Shown here in pieces: positions 25,374 through 33,644 of a DNA stretch of 64,000 nt. Numbering within the stretch: the stretch's first letter is position 1; every line of letters begins with the position of its first letter. A program made the translations under genes and the position numbers. A model generated the notes under the pieces. That model saw only the letters and a list, made by a program, of their open reading frames with translations, was not told where the DNA came from and did not search any database. Origin of the DNA: JABCPE02 sp963520375 (GTDB lineage: Bacteria; Bacteroidota; Bacteroidia; Flavobacteriales; Weeksellaceae); assembly GCA_963520375.1 (NCBI GenBank), contig CAUQQF010000006.1, positions 20,544-84,543 of the forward strand, written 5' to 3'.

Positions 25374-27965
25374 TTAGAAAGGATATCCTATCGCGAAGTT
25401 TACAGTAGGGTCTAGCAGTTTGATTTTAGAAGCTACCCATTTCTGTCCTTCAGGTTTGTTCGGATCATAAACTTTGTAAGCAAAATCTAGCCTGAAAGTG
25501 ACATAAGCGATATTCATTCTAATTCCAAAACCGCTGCCAATTCCCATTTGTTTGTAGAATTTATTGATTTTGAATGCATTGTCATTTTTTTCTTCGCCTA
25601 TAGACCAAGTGTTTCCTAAATCTGTGAACACGGCTCCATGGAACATATTATTCATCATAAAACGATATTCTATGTTGGTGGTTAGTTTCATGTTCCCCAT
25701 CATGTAGGTTCTGATGTTTTCATTTAGCTGAGAATCAGAAGGCCCCAGTCCGCCGTAGGCTTTCCAAGCTCTGATATCATTGGAACCACCATTATAATAA
25801 GCACGGGCAAAAGGCATGTTTCTGGAGTTTCCATATGGTAGCCCTATTCCTATAAATTGTCTCAAAATAAGGGTTTGTCTACCATCATTAAAGTTGAAAT
25901 ATTTTCTGATGTCTAAATCCAATTTTGCAAACTGAGAATATACCGTTCCAAAAACACTTCTTTGAGTGTCGTTATGTATTATACTTTCGTCTCTTCTTTC
26001 AAATTTGAATATATTATCCAATAAACTTAATGTGTTTCCTGATAGTTCAAATTTAGCATTAAAATAGAATGGGTGTTTGAAATATTTTTTACCCAATTCA
26101 TTGTAAAGGAAGTTGTAATTTAGCCCAAAAATGATAACATCTTGAGTTTGTCTCTCCTTGTTAAGAAGTGATTGTTCAAATAAAGTCATCTGATATTGGT
26201 CGGTAGCATTTAGGCTGTTTGTAAAGTTGTGATCATCTAAGATTGCTTTAGAAACAGCATCAGAAGTTACATTTCCATTATAAAACTGCGAAACCAAAGT
26301 AGGATTTATACTTTGATAAAGCCCAAAAATATAATCACGAACAATCTTATCATTAGGGAACAAATCATAGTAGTTATCCTTGTTTCTGGTGATACTCAGT
26401 AGAGAGTTCAGCAGGGTAAAACGGTGCGAAACCACATCATTTACATTCAAGAAATAATTTATCCCACCATTGAAGTTGATTCTCCCTAGACCGATATTAT
26501 TCTGCACAGATGCCCCAAAAATGATAGAGGAAGATGGCGAAAATCGGCGTGGTATGATTTTGTCCATATTAAAAGGCGAAATGAATCTAGGTAATTTCAG
26601 TGAAACTTCTGCTGAAGTCTCATAGGCGTTGAAAAACTTGCCTTTTTCATTTCCTGTCGTACCGATAATTCCCGAAAGACTTAGATTCAGGTTTTCTCCT
26701 CCTCGGAATATATTTCTGCTTGTAAATTCCAAACTTGGCGAAATTCCGAAGTTTAGAATTTGCGAATAATGCAGGTCTGTAGCCAGTTTTAGGTTATACC
26801 TTTGCAAAGGAATAAGCGTGTAGCGAAGGTCTAAGATGCTGTCATTAGGAGCTTCTTTTGATCTTCTTGTCAAAGGATTAGCATTTACGATACTAAAATT
26901 ATCAAGAGCAATAAGGTTTCTTCTTGTAAGGTCTATTCTTTTTTGGTTATAGACTTCACCACTATCTACAGTGACAGCTCTCCAAAGAGGTCTTGACTTG
27001 AAGTAGCGGTCCATTCTTCTGATGGTAACATCGCCTATTTTTTTCTCTATAATTGTAGAATCAGAAGGCTTGTCTTTTATATAAATTTCTATTTTTCCTA
27101 TTGTGTGTCTTTTATATCGCCCACCGATAGTGTCTTTTCTTATTTCTAATGTCAAAGGAACCTGTTTTCTGCTCTTTAAGGTATCGGCAGTAAAGAATAT
27201 TTCTTCATTGTTACTATTAAAGTTATAATATCCTTCGGCTCTCATCAGTTCGTTGATTCTTTTTATTTCATTTTCTAGATGAGCTTGGTTTAGGATATTT
27301 CCTTTTTTTACAAGACTTTTGTCATAATTATTTTCATAAATAGCCCTTATATCAGGATAGGGAATATTATGGTTGTATTCACTAATATAGGTAGGGTCTT
27401 TGTGAGTGATTGTAAAGATATTTTGAGCTTTTTTAGCGGAGGAATCTTTCTTAATGCTGTATTCCACCTCTGTATCCCAATATCCTCTGTATATCAGGTA
27501 TTTTTTGATGCCATTAGCACTTAGTCTGGTTTTGTTTTCATCAAGAATGACAGGAGCTTTCCCTATGTTATGAAGCATTCTACTCAAAAGCATACTTCTG
27601 CCCACATATTCTGGATGCCCAGCTCTGATAGAAAGTGTGTCTCTAAGTTTACTATTTCTAAGGTGAGAAGGGTAGTTCATATATTTATTTAATATGGTAT
27701 CGTATTTACGATTTGCCATATTATAAAACCACAAACTCATAGGAAATACAAAAAGCGTTTTTCCATTGGGTTTTTGGGATACATAGTCGGATACTCCGCT
27801 AGAATAGACGGAGCCATCAGTAAATTTAAAATTATTTTTTGTTAAAAGATACTGACCTTTAGGTACTTTATTGGTGGTACAGGCATAAAATAATGCCATA
27901 ATTATTGTGAGAGATAAAAATATATGATATTTTTGAAAATATTTACGACTATGCTTACTGCTCAT
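25374..27965 (-). CDS. TamA-like outer-membrane lipoprotein (TamL, Omp85 superfamily)
   Basis: An 863-residue assembly factor of the BamA/TamA group. The signal sequence ends in a lipobox (ALFYACTT), so it is a lipoprotein, the feature that sets Bacteroidota TamL apart from classical TamA. POTRA-like repeats occupy about residues 150-370 and a 16-strand barrel follows to the C-terminal phenylalanine (NFAIGYPF). It is predicted to help insert or export outer-membrane proteins, normally with a TamB partner that is not in this window. Its 5' end overlaps the divergent methyltransferase gene by 15 bases. Confidence 0.9.
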   Translation of the reverse strand: MSSKHSRKYFQKYHIFLSLTIIMALFYACTTNKVPKGQYLLTKNNFKFTDGSVYSSGVSDYVSQKPNGKTLFVFPMSLWFYNMANRKYDTILNKYMNYPSHLRNSKLRDTLSIRAGHPEYVGRSMLLSRMLHNIGKAPVILDENKTRLSANGIKKYLIYRGYWDTEVEYSIKKDSSAKKAQNIFTITHKDPTYISEYNHNIPYPDIRAIYENNYDKSLVKKGNILNQAHLENEIKRINELMRAEGYYNFNSNNEEIFFTADTLKSRKQVPLTLEIRKDTIGGRYKRHTIGKIEIYIKDKPSDSTIIEKKIGDVTIRRMDRYFKSRPLWRAVTVDSGEVYNQKRIDLTRRNLIALDNFSIVNANPLTRRSKEAPNDSILDLRYTLIPLQRYNLKLATDLHYSQILNFGISPSLEFTSRNIFRGGENLNLSLSGIIGTTGNEKGKFFNAYETSAEVSLKLPRFISPFNMDKIIPRRFSPSSSIIFGASVQNNIGLGRINFNGGINYFLNVNDVVSHRFTLLNSLLSITRNKDNYYDLFPNDKIVRDYIFGLYQSINPTLVSQFYNGNVTSDAVSKAILDDHNFTNSLNATDQYQMTLFEQSLLNKERQTQDVIIFGLNYNFLYNELGKKYFKHPFYFNAKFELSGNTLSLLDNIFKFERRDESIIHNDTQRSVFGTVYSQFAKLDLDIRKYFNFNDGRQTLILRQFIGIGLPYGNSRNMPFARAYYNGGSNDIRAWKAYGGLGPSDSQLNENIRTYMMGNMKLTTNIEYRFMMNNMFHGAVFTDLGNTWSIGEEKNDNAFKINKFYKQMGIGSGFGIRMNIAYVTFRLDFAYKVYDPNKPEGQKWVASKIKLLDPTVNFAIGYPF
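27905..27935 (+). promoter_or_regulatory. promoter of the SpoU methyltransferase gene, inside the tamL coding region
   Basis: TTG at 27905-27907 and TATTTTTG at 27928-27935 are 20 bases apart. The start codon at 27951 follows after 15 bases. Confidence 0.6.
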
Positions 27966-28676
27966 ACTATTAAAATTTTACAATCTCTAGATAAAAAAAA
28001 ATTTAGACAAAAATACAATTTATTCTTGGTTGAAGGAGATAAAATTATCCGAGAACTAAAAAATTCTTCTTATAAAGTTCAGGAGGTTTTTAGTACAGAC
28101 ATATCTAATCCTGATTTTCAGTCATTTAAGACCAATCTAATTACAGAACGAGAATTAAGAAAAATTAGTCTATTACAAAATCCTAAAAATTCTGTTGCAG
28201 TCTGTGAGCTAAAGGAAAACACTTCCATAGAAACTCCCATTCAGTTGGTTTTAGATAATGTGCAGGACCCAGGCAACTTGGGAACTATTATTCGTTTAGC
28301 TGATTGGTTTGGGATAGAACAGATTGTTTGTAGTGAGGATTGTGTGGATTTTTATAATCCAAAAGTTATTCAAGCGACTATGGGATCTTTCACGAGGGTT
28401 AATATTATATATAAGGATATAGTACCATTTCTACAAAATTCTGATCGCCCTGTTTTCGGAACAGATATGGTAGGACAGAGTCTTTACAATACAGATTTTC
28501 CAGAGCGTTTTTATCTTATTTTGGGCAATGAAGGGAATGGTATCCGCCCAGAGATAAAAAAACAGTTTTCTCGAAATATTACAATTCCAAGATTTGGAAA
28601 ACTTCAACATACTGAAAGTCTTAATGTTTCTATGGCAACAGGTATTATTTTAGGACAAATATTTTCAAAAAAATAA
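27951..28676 (+). CDS. SpoU-family RNA 2'-O-methyltransferase
   Basis: A SPOUT-fold methyltransferase. I choose ATG 27951 (MLTAHTIKILQSLDKKKFRQ) because the promoter box lies between the earlier ATG at 27924 and this one, and because this N-terminus is the family's usual one. An N-terminal substrate-binding domain (VEGDKIIRELKNS) precedes the three SpoU motifs: DPGNLGTIIRLADWF, LILGNEGNGI and IPRFGKLQHTESLNVSMATGI. It probably methylates a ribose in 23S rRNA or tRNA, using S-adenosylmethionine in its trefoil knot. It overlaps the divergent tamL start by 15 bases. Confidence 0.9.
   Translation: MLTAHTIKILQSLDKKKFRQKYNLFLVEGDKIIRELKNSSYKVQEVFSTDISNPDFQSFKTNLITERELRKISLLQNPKNSVAVCELKENTSIETPIQLVLDNVQDPGNLGTIIRLADWFGIEQIVCSEDCVDFYNPKVIQATMGSFTRVNIIYKDIVPFLQNSDRPVFGTDMVGQSLYNTDFPERFYLILGNEGNGIRPEIKKQFSRNITIPRFGKLQHTESLNVSMATGIILGQIFSKK
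28008..28015 (-). promoter_or_regulatory. -7 box (TATTTTTG) of tamL, inside the methyltransferase coding region
   Basis: It reads TATTTTTG on the minus strand, 42 bases upstream of the tamL start. Confidence 0.5.
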
Positions 28677-28739
28677 TTTTTTTTCATTTTAATCAAGAAA
28701 AGTCATAAAAGTTTATAAATAGGAGGTTTTCATTAGTTA

Positions 28740-28774
28740 TTTACATATGTAAAAAAACATAAAACATATGTAAA
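28740..28774. promoter_or_regulatory. pair of ACATATGT sites upstream of the ompA-family gene
   Basis: A perfect 14-base palindrome TTTACATATGTAAA (28740-28753) is followed by a second ACATATGTAAA (28764-28774). The cores are 21 bases apart, two helical turns. They lie about 60-95 bases upstream of the -7 box, where an activator dimer pair could bind. Confidence 0.55.
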
Positions 28775-28832
28775 TTTATACAGAAAAAAATATTTTTTTG
28801 GGTGATTATTAGGTAGATATGTATTTTTTTTG

Positions 28833-28840
28833 TATATTTG
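28833..28840 (+). promoter_or_regulatory. -7 box (TATATTTG) of the ompA-family gene
   Basis: It lies 73 bases upstream of the start codon, preceded by an eight-T run. The leader is long for this genome. Confidence 0.55.
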
Positions 28841-28913
28841 CTCAATGAATTATACTCAGTGGGTTATTTTCTTTGATAAAACAATTAGATTTACTATAAC
28901 TAAAATATAGATT

Positions 28914-30233
28914 ATGAAAAGACAATTCTTAGCTTTTGTTATGACTATCTTGCTTTCTTTGGGTGTTAATGCTCAAGACTATAATAAGTGGTCCATTGAT
29001 GCAAGTGGAGGGGTAAGTATATTATCTTCTTCAGGTTTTTCTGAAGGGTATTTTGCTTCAGTTCCGAATATTTGGACTGCAAATGGAGGAGTTCGTTACA
29101 TGTTCAATAATAAATTTGGTCTTCGTTTAGGTGGAGGATTTGATCAGCTTCAGCATGCAGGGAATTCTCCTAAATTTGCTACTAGAATATGGAATGTGAA
29201 TGTTCAAGGGGTAGCTAATTTAGGGCGTGTTTTGGCTTTTGAAGAGTTTACTAAAAATATAGGTTTATTAGGTCACTTTGGAGTAGGATATGGGTATATG
29301 ACATCAAAAAGCTTTAAAGGAGTTGATAACTTAGGAATTATTACATTTGGTATCACACCTCAAGTTCGTCTTAGTGATAGAGTAACATTGCTTTTGAGTG
29401 GTACATTCAATTGGTATTTGACACAGCATTATACATTTAATGGAGAGAGTTTAACAAAAGATCCTAATGTAACTCCAATGAGAAATGTTAATTTCCAAGG
29501 ACTTAATTTTACTGCTACTGCAGGGCTTCAGATTGCTTTAGGTAAAAAACAAGTTCATGCAGATTGGTATAATGTAAAGAGAGAAGAGGAAGATAAAGAT
29601 AAAGATAAAAAGGTTGCTCAAAATGAAAAAACAGTAGACAACCGTATAACAAGAGGAGGAAGTGATGTGACGGCAAATGGTCAGCGTATAGAAGGTGATA
29701 AAAATCCTAAGCTTGCTAACAATAATGTAAAATCTGATGATGAAAATGATTTTGATGATGATGAAAATGGAGATGTAAGTAACAGTAATATAGCATCTAA
29801 TAACAACCAAAATACAAATAACAATAATGTTATTGTAGAAAGTGTAGACCCAGCTAAAGAGCTTATAGAAAAAGGATATGTTAATGCTTACTTTGGATTT
29901 GATTCTTCTGAGCCTCAGGATGGTTCATTGTGGGCGGTAGGTTTCGTGGCAAACTATTTGAAACAAAATCCAGATGCTAAACTAAATATAATAGGTTATA
30001 CAGACCAAGTAGGTAATGCAGGATATAATGATAAACTATCTAAGAAGAGAGCAGATGCAGTTAAGCAGTTATTAGTTGATATGGGAGTAGATACATCAAG
30101 GCTAGCATCTAAAGGTAAAGGAGTAGATAAACAAACTAAAGCTAAGTCTGCAGGAGCTAGAAGATTAGTGAGAAGAGTTACATTTGAATTAACTAATGAC
30201 TCAGGTAAGGAATCACATATAGCATCAAAATAA
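28914..30233 (+). CDS. OmpA family outer-membrane protein
   Basis: This 439-residue porin-like protein has a signal peptide (MKRQFLAFVMTILLSLGVNAQD) and an eight-stranded barrel (about 22-210). A linker follows that is very rich in Lys, Asp and Asn (EEDKDKDKK, then DDENDFDDDENGD and asparagine runs, about 215-312). The C-terminal OmpA domain (about 320-425) has the peptidoglycan-binding motif NIIGYTDQVGNAGYN...LSKKRAD. It ties the outer membrane to the cell wall. The polar linker probably spans the periplasm. A strong promoter-operator region and terminator bracket it. Confidence 0.93.
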   Translation: MKRQFLAFVMTILLSLGVNAQDYNKWSIDASGGVSILSSSGFSEGYFASVPNIWTANGGVRYMFNNKFGLRLGGGFDQLQHAGNSPKFATRIWNVNVQGVANLGRVLAFEEFTKNIGLLGHFGVGYGYMTSKSFKGVDNLGIITFGITPQVRLSDRVTLLLSGTFNWYLTQHYTFNGESLTKDPNVTPMRNVNFQGLNFTATAGLQIALGKKQVHADWYNVKREEEDKDKDKKVAQNEKTVDNRITRGGSDVTANGQRIEGDKNPKLANNNVKSDDENDFDDDENGDVSNSNIASNNNQNTNNNNVIVESVDPAKELIEKGYVNAYFGFDSSEPQDGSLWAVGFVANYLKQNPDAKLNIIGYTDQVGNAGYNDKLSKKRADAVKQLLVDMGVDTSRLASKGKGVDKQTKAKSAGARRLVRRVTFELTNDSGKESHIASK

Positions 30234-30238
30234 AGTAA

Positions 30239-30268
30239 GAAGAGAGGTTTCAAACCTCTCTTTTTTTA
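30239..30268 (+). terminator. terminator of the ompA-family gene
   Basis: A ten-pair stem (30241-30250 with 30252-30261) is followed by a run of T. Confidence 0.88.
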
Positions 30269-30284
30269 TTTCAAAATAAAGGAA

Positions 30285-30836
30285 ATGATAAGAAGAGTAG
30301 TCATAGTATCTTTAGTGTATATTTTAGGAGTATTTATTCTATTTAGGCTGGAAAATGTTTTCCATATAATGTTTTTTAGTATATGTTTTTTTATTTACAT
30401 GATTTGGGAACTTTTTAATTATTATAATGGAGATTGGAAGAAGAATAATGAAATGCTGTTTCATAATTTGCAGGAGGATATAGACATAACTCAACTGAAA
30501 AAAATCTGATCAAGACCTTTCTTTTTTGGGTTAGAGGGTAGATTTATTAGTGATGAAAGTTTTTATTTTGATGATAATAATTTATACATTATTACTAAAA
30601 ATAGAAAGGCAGTAAAAGTTCCTTTTACTCAAATAGCCGAACTTAAAAAGACATCTATGAGTATCAATAAAATAAGAATATGGCAAATTAGTGTAGGAAT
30701 AGAAGGCGCGGAAGTCATGTTTCGATTTGCTAATAATTACACCATTTGGAATAAAAATTTCAAAGAATTTTATAGTAAATTGAGCAGGGAAAATCCTATG
30801 GCTGTGAAAACGAAATGGAGTTATTGGAATTTATAA
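30285..30836 (+). pseudogene. small membrane protein interrupted by an in-frame TGA
   Basis: Codons from ATG 30285 encode two membrane helices (about residues 5-47) and a charged stretch, then stop at TGA 30507-30509. The same frame continues open for another 108 codons to TAA 30834-30836. That part has good coding character: SRPFFFGLEGRFISDE, a strand-rich middle with KVPFTQIAELKKTSM, and a tryptophan-rich end. The whole reads as one protein of about 182 residues with two N-terminal helices and a PH-like domain, split by a single base change. No frameshift is needed. The first part alone would be a 74-residue membrane peptide. Confidence 0.72.
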
Positions 30837-30842
30837 AATAAG

Positions 30843-31316
30843 TTAATCATTATGATAGGGTTTTCCCTGTAAAATAGTAGAGGCACGATAGATTTGCTCA
30901 ACGAAAAACAACCGAATCATCTGGTGTGTGAAAGTCATTTTTGAGAGAGAAATTTTCTCATTGGCTCTTTGGTATATTTCATCGGAAAAACCATAGGCAC
31001 CGCCGATAAGAAAATTCACTTTTTTGACTGATGAGCCCAGCCAAAAATCTATTTTTTCTGAAAACTGTCGGCTCGTAAATTCTTTCCCTTTTTCATCCAA
31101 AAGAATGACCAGATCCGCATTGTCAATTTGGTTTAGAAACAATTTCGCTTCCTCTTTTTTCAGTAAATCTGGAGATAGATTTTTTGCGTTTTTCACATCG
31201 GGAATTTCAATAATCTCGAAATTCCAGTGTTTCGGAATGCGTGGTAAGTAATTGGAAATAAGGCTGGTAATCTCGCGGTCATCGGTTTTTCCTATACAAA
31301 TGAGATTGAATTTCAT
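30843..31316 (-). CDS. rlmH: 23S rRNA pseudouridine1915 N3-methyltransferase
   Basis: A small SPOUT methyltransferase that modifies helix 69 of 23S rRNA. I place the start at 31316 (MKFNLICIGKTDDREI, 157 residues). The frame extends further to 31394, but the extension is not like the family, and the -7 box at 31349-31342 lies inside it. The motifs are standard: LLDEKGKEFTSRQFSE, FLIGGAYGFSDEIYQRA and the C-terminal basic/aromatic FTHQMIRLFFVEQIYRA. The ORF ends seven bases after the broken membrane-protein gene on the other strand. Confidence 0.94.
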   Translation of the reverse strand: MKFNLICIGKTDDREITSLISNYLPRIPKHWNFEIIEIPDVKNAKNLSPDLLKKEEAKLFLNQIDNADLVILLDEKGKEFTSRQFSEKIDFWLGSSVKKVNFLIGGAYGFSDEIYQRANEKISLSKMTFTHQMIRLFFVEQIYRASTILQGKPYHND

Positions 31317-31334
31317 ATGGTTTCTGTATATTTG
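31306..31334 (+). promoter_or_regulatory. yihY promoter (TTG - 18 - TATATTTG)
   Basis: TTG 31306-31308 lies within rlmH and TATATTTG is at 31327-31334. It supports the start at 31356 because the earlier ATG (31317) would precede the transcript. Confidence 0.75.
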
Positions 31335-31341
31335 CGGTCTG

Positions 31342-31349
31342 CAAATGTA
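31342..31349 (-). promoter_or_regulatory. rlmH -7 box (TACATTTG), interleaved with the yihY promoter
   Basis: It reads TACATTTG on the minus strand, 25 bases upstream of the rlmH start and eight bases from the opposing yihY -7 box. Confidence 0.6.
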
Positions 31350-31355
31350 ACTAAA

Positions 31356-32303
31356 ATGGAGATAAAAAAGTTCAAAATATTTCAGAAAATCCATGGTTTT
31401 TTAGATGGAATCCATTTACCAATGCTAGATATTTCTCTCTGGGGGCTTTTAGAAATTTATGTAGGGGGAATATTTCAGAAACAAATCATTAGACAAGCAG
31501 CGAGTGTTTCTTGGAGCTTTTTTTTAAGTCTTTTTCCGCTCATTTTGTTTATTCTTTCAGTATTGCCGTATTTACCTCATTATGAGGAACTTTATCATTA
31601 TATTTTCAATGAACTGATGCCTCGTATCCTGCCAGACCATATGCTGGAAGATGTGACAGGATATATTGAACAAAATATCATGCCGAATATTGCGCAGATG
31701 AGCTTGTTTACCATCGCTTTGGTGCTTATTTTCGCTACGAATGGCACTTATGCCCTTATCAATGGCTTTAACCATGATACGGATACGCAGCGAGGGCTGA
31801 TCAGGGAGTATTTGCTTGCTTTTTTAGTTACGGCAAGTTTTACAGTGGCTATTGTGATGTGTCTTTTGGGGATTTACTATGCCGAAGTCGTTTTTAAATT
31901 ACTGATGCCTGAATATCCTAGTAATTGGTTTTTTTCTAATTTAACAGTGATTATTGGGTATTTTTCATTTCCTTTGGTTTATTGTCTAGCATTGGCGCTT
32001 TTATATTGGGTTGGTTCTTTGGAAATTACAAGGTTTAAACAATCTATCCCAGGGGCTATTCTTACCACAGTTTTGTTTATGGTAGTTACCTATTTTTTTG
32101 CATTTTATGTCAGTGAGATAGCGAGATATAATGTCCTCTATGGCTCGGTAGGTTCTATGATTTTATTGATGATTTGGGTGGATGTGAATGTGGTGCTGAT
32201 AATGTTCGGAAATGAACTGAATTTGGCTATAAAACGAATACACGATTCCAACAAGCAGAAAAATAGCAGTGTTCAAGACGAAAAAATAGATTTTCAGATA
32301 TAG
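31356..32303 (+). CDS. YihY/BrkB family inner-membrane protein
   Basis: An integral membrane protein of 315 residues from ATG 31356 (MEIKKFKIFQKIHGF). The UPF0761 hallmarks are present: AASVSWSFFLSLFPLILFILSVLPYL for the first helix pair, LIFATNGTYALINGFN, and the last helices with YGSVGSMILLMIWVDVNVVLIMFGNELN. About six helices are predicted. The family was once annotated as ribonuclease BN by mistake. Its real role is unknown. It has its own promoter facing rlmH and a strong terminator. Confidence 0.9.
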   Translation: MEIKKFKIFQKIHGFLDGIHLPMLDISLWGLLEIYVGGIFQKQIIRQAASVSWSFFLSLFPLILFILSVLPYLPHYEELYHYIFNELMPRILPDHMLEDVTGYIEQNIMPNIAQMSLFTIALVLIFATNGTYALINGFNHDTDTQRGLIREYLLAFLVTASFTVAIVMCLLGIYYAEVVFKLLMPEYPSNWFFSNLTVIIGYFSFPLVYCLALALLYWVGSLEITRFKQSIPGAILTTVLFMVVTYFFAFYVSEIARYNVLYGSVGSMILLMIWVDVNVVLIMFGNELNLAIKRIHDSNKQKNSSVQDEKIDFQI

Positions 32304-32320
32304 TTTAAATATTATAAATA

Positions 32321-32356
32321 AAAGAGCAACTAAAATTTTTAGTTGCTCTTTTTTTA
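32321..32356. terminator. bidirectional terminator between yihY and nhaA
   Basis: A fifteen-pair stem (32321-32335 with 32337-32351) has a very small loop and T-runs on both strands. Confidence 0.88.
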
Positions 32357-32372
32357 TTTTCTTTAAAGATTA

Positions 32373-33527
32373 TTAAATAGAATTATCATTTTTAGCTGTG
32401 TTTTTTAGGAGTAAATATCCTAAACTACCTGCCAGTATAGATGCCGTAAGGATAGCAAATTTAGCCGAATCTTGCAGTTCTTGGCTGTCTTTATAAGAAA
32501 GCAGTGCGATGAAAATAGACATCGTAAAACCTATCGCTGCCAATAGTCCGGCTCCTGCCATGTGAATCCATCGGCTTCGGTCAGGAAGACTGCTGATTTT
32601 CAGTTTTATAGCAATGAAAGAGAATAGATTGATACCAATAAGTTTTCCTAAAATAAGCCCAAAAACTATTCCGTATCCAAAACTTGAAAACAGCCCATCT
32701 ACCATCCCAGCTTTGAAAGTGATATTGGTATTTGCAAGCGCGAAAATCGGCATGATAGCAAAGCTCACAGGAATATGTAGAAAATGTTCTAATTTCTCTA
32801 ACGGAGAAGGCTCTGACTCGTTTTCTGAATTAGCAGGAATAGTAAATGCTAAAATAACTCCTGCGATGGTAGCATGAATACCAGAATGGTGCATGAAATA
32901 CCATAAAAACGCCCCTGGAATTAGATAAAAAATATGCTTTTTAACTTTAAAATAATTTAATGCCATAAGTAAAACGATGACTAAACCGCTGTAAGCGAGA
33001 TAATTCCAATGAATTTCGTCTGTGTAGAAAATCGCAATTACTACAATCGCTCCTAAGTCATCCACAATCGCCAAAGCAGCCAAAAATACTTTTATTGCAG
33101 AAGGGACGCTTTTTCCCAGCATAGAAACAATAGCCAATGAAAAGGCGATATCCGTAGCCATAGGAATAGCCCAGCCGTTGCTGTATTCCGTGCCATGATT
33201 GAAAATAGTAAAAATAATCGCTGGAACTATCATTCCGCCAATCGCTGCAAAGATAGGAAGTGAGGCGTTTTTGAAGTTGGAAAGTTCGCCTTTGAGAAGT
33301 TCTCGTTTTATTTCAAGTCCTACCAAGAGGAAGAAAACCGCCATCAGACCGTCATTTATCCACATACTTACAGAATATGGACCTGCCATTTTATCTAAAA
33401 CAGCCTGAAAACCACTCGCTGCCGAAGAGTTGGCTATCATCAGGGAAATGGTAACACATAAAACCAATAAAACCCCTGAGGACTGGCTGTTTGAGAAAAA
33501 TTCTTTAAAAAATTTTGTTATACGCAT
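32373..33527 (-). CDS. nhaA: Na+/H+ antiporter NhaA
   Basis: A sodium-proton exchanger of the inner membrane (384 residues, about 12 helices). The paired ion-binding aspartates are in LAALAIVDDLGAIVVIAIFY, the family's hallmark. Other conserved segments are WINDGLMAVFFLLVGLEIKREL near the N-terminus and GWAIPMATDIAFSLAI, the likely unwound helix. The C-terminal helices end in LGYLLLKNTAKN. It is a single gene with TATATTTG upstream. A role in sodium and pH homeostasis is inferred from the family. Confidence 0.96.
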   Translation of the reverse strand: MRITKFFKEFFSNSQSSGVLLVLCVTISLMIANSSAASGFQAVLDKMAGPYSVSMWINDGLMAVFFLLVGLEIKRELLKGELSNFKNASLPIFAAIGGMIVPAIIFTIFNHGTEYSNGWAIPMATDIAFSLAIVSMLGKSVPSAIKVFLAALAIVDDLGAIVVIAIFYTDEIHWNYLAYSGLVIVLLMALNYFKVKKHIFYLIPGAFLWYFMHHSGIHATIAGVILAFTIPANSENESEPSPLEKLEHFLHIPVSFAIMPIFALANTNITFKAGMVDGLFSSFGYGIVFGLILGKLIGINLFSFIAIKLKISSLPDRSRWIHMAGAGLLAAIGFTMSIFIALLSYKDSQELQDSAKFAILTASILAGSLGYLLLKNTAKNDNSI

Positions 33528-33561
33528 ATTTAATTATTTTTAAATTGAACTTTAAGATTTA

Positions 33562-33569
33562 CAAATATA
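33562..33569 (-). promoter_or_regulatory. -7 box (TATATTTG) of nhaA
   Basis: It reads TATATTTG on the minus strand, 35 bases upstream of the nhaA start. Confidence 0.5.
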
Positions 33570-33591
33570 ACAAAAATCATGATTATTCATT

Positions 33592-33621
33592 TTGAAAAAT
33601 CCTTAAATAATGGTAAATTTG
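33592..33621 (+). promoter_or_regulatory. promoter (TTG - 19 - TAAATTTG) of the lipoprotein gene
   Basis: TTG 33592-33594 and TAAATTTG 33614-33621 fit well. It shows that the true start is 33645 and not the upstream ATG at 33579. Confidence 0.65.
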
Positions 33622-33644
33622 TAGGAAATAATAATATTTTAGTT

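Noticed and set aside
30507..30509. TGA as selenocysteine codon
   Set aside because: There is no recognisable SECIS hairpin behind it, no catalytic context, and no selenocysteine genes in the window. A nonsense mutation is simpler.
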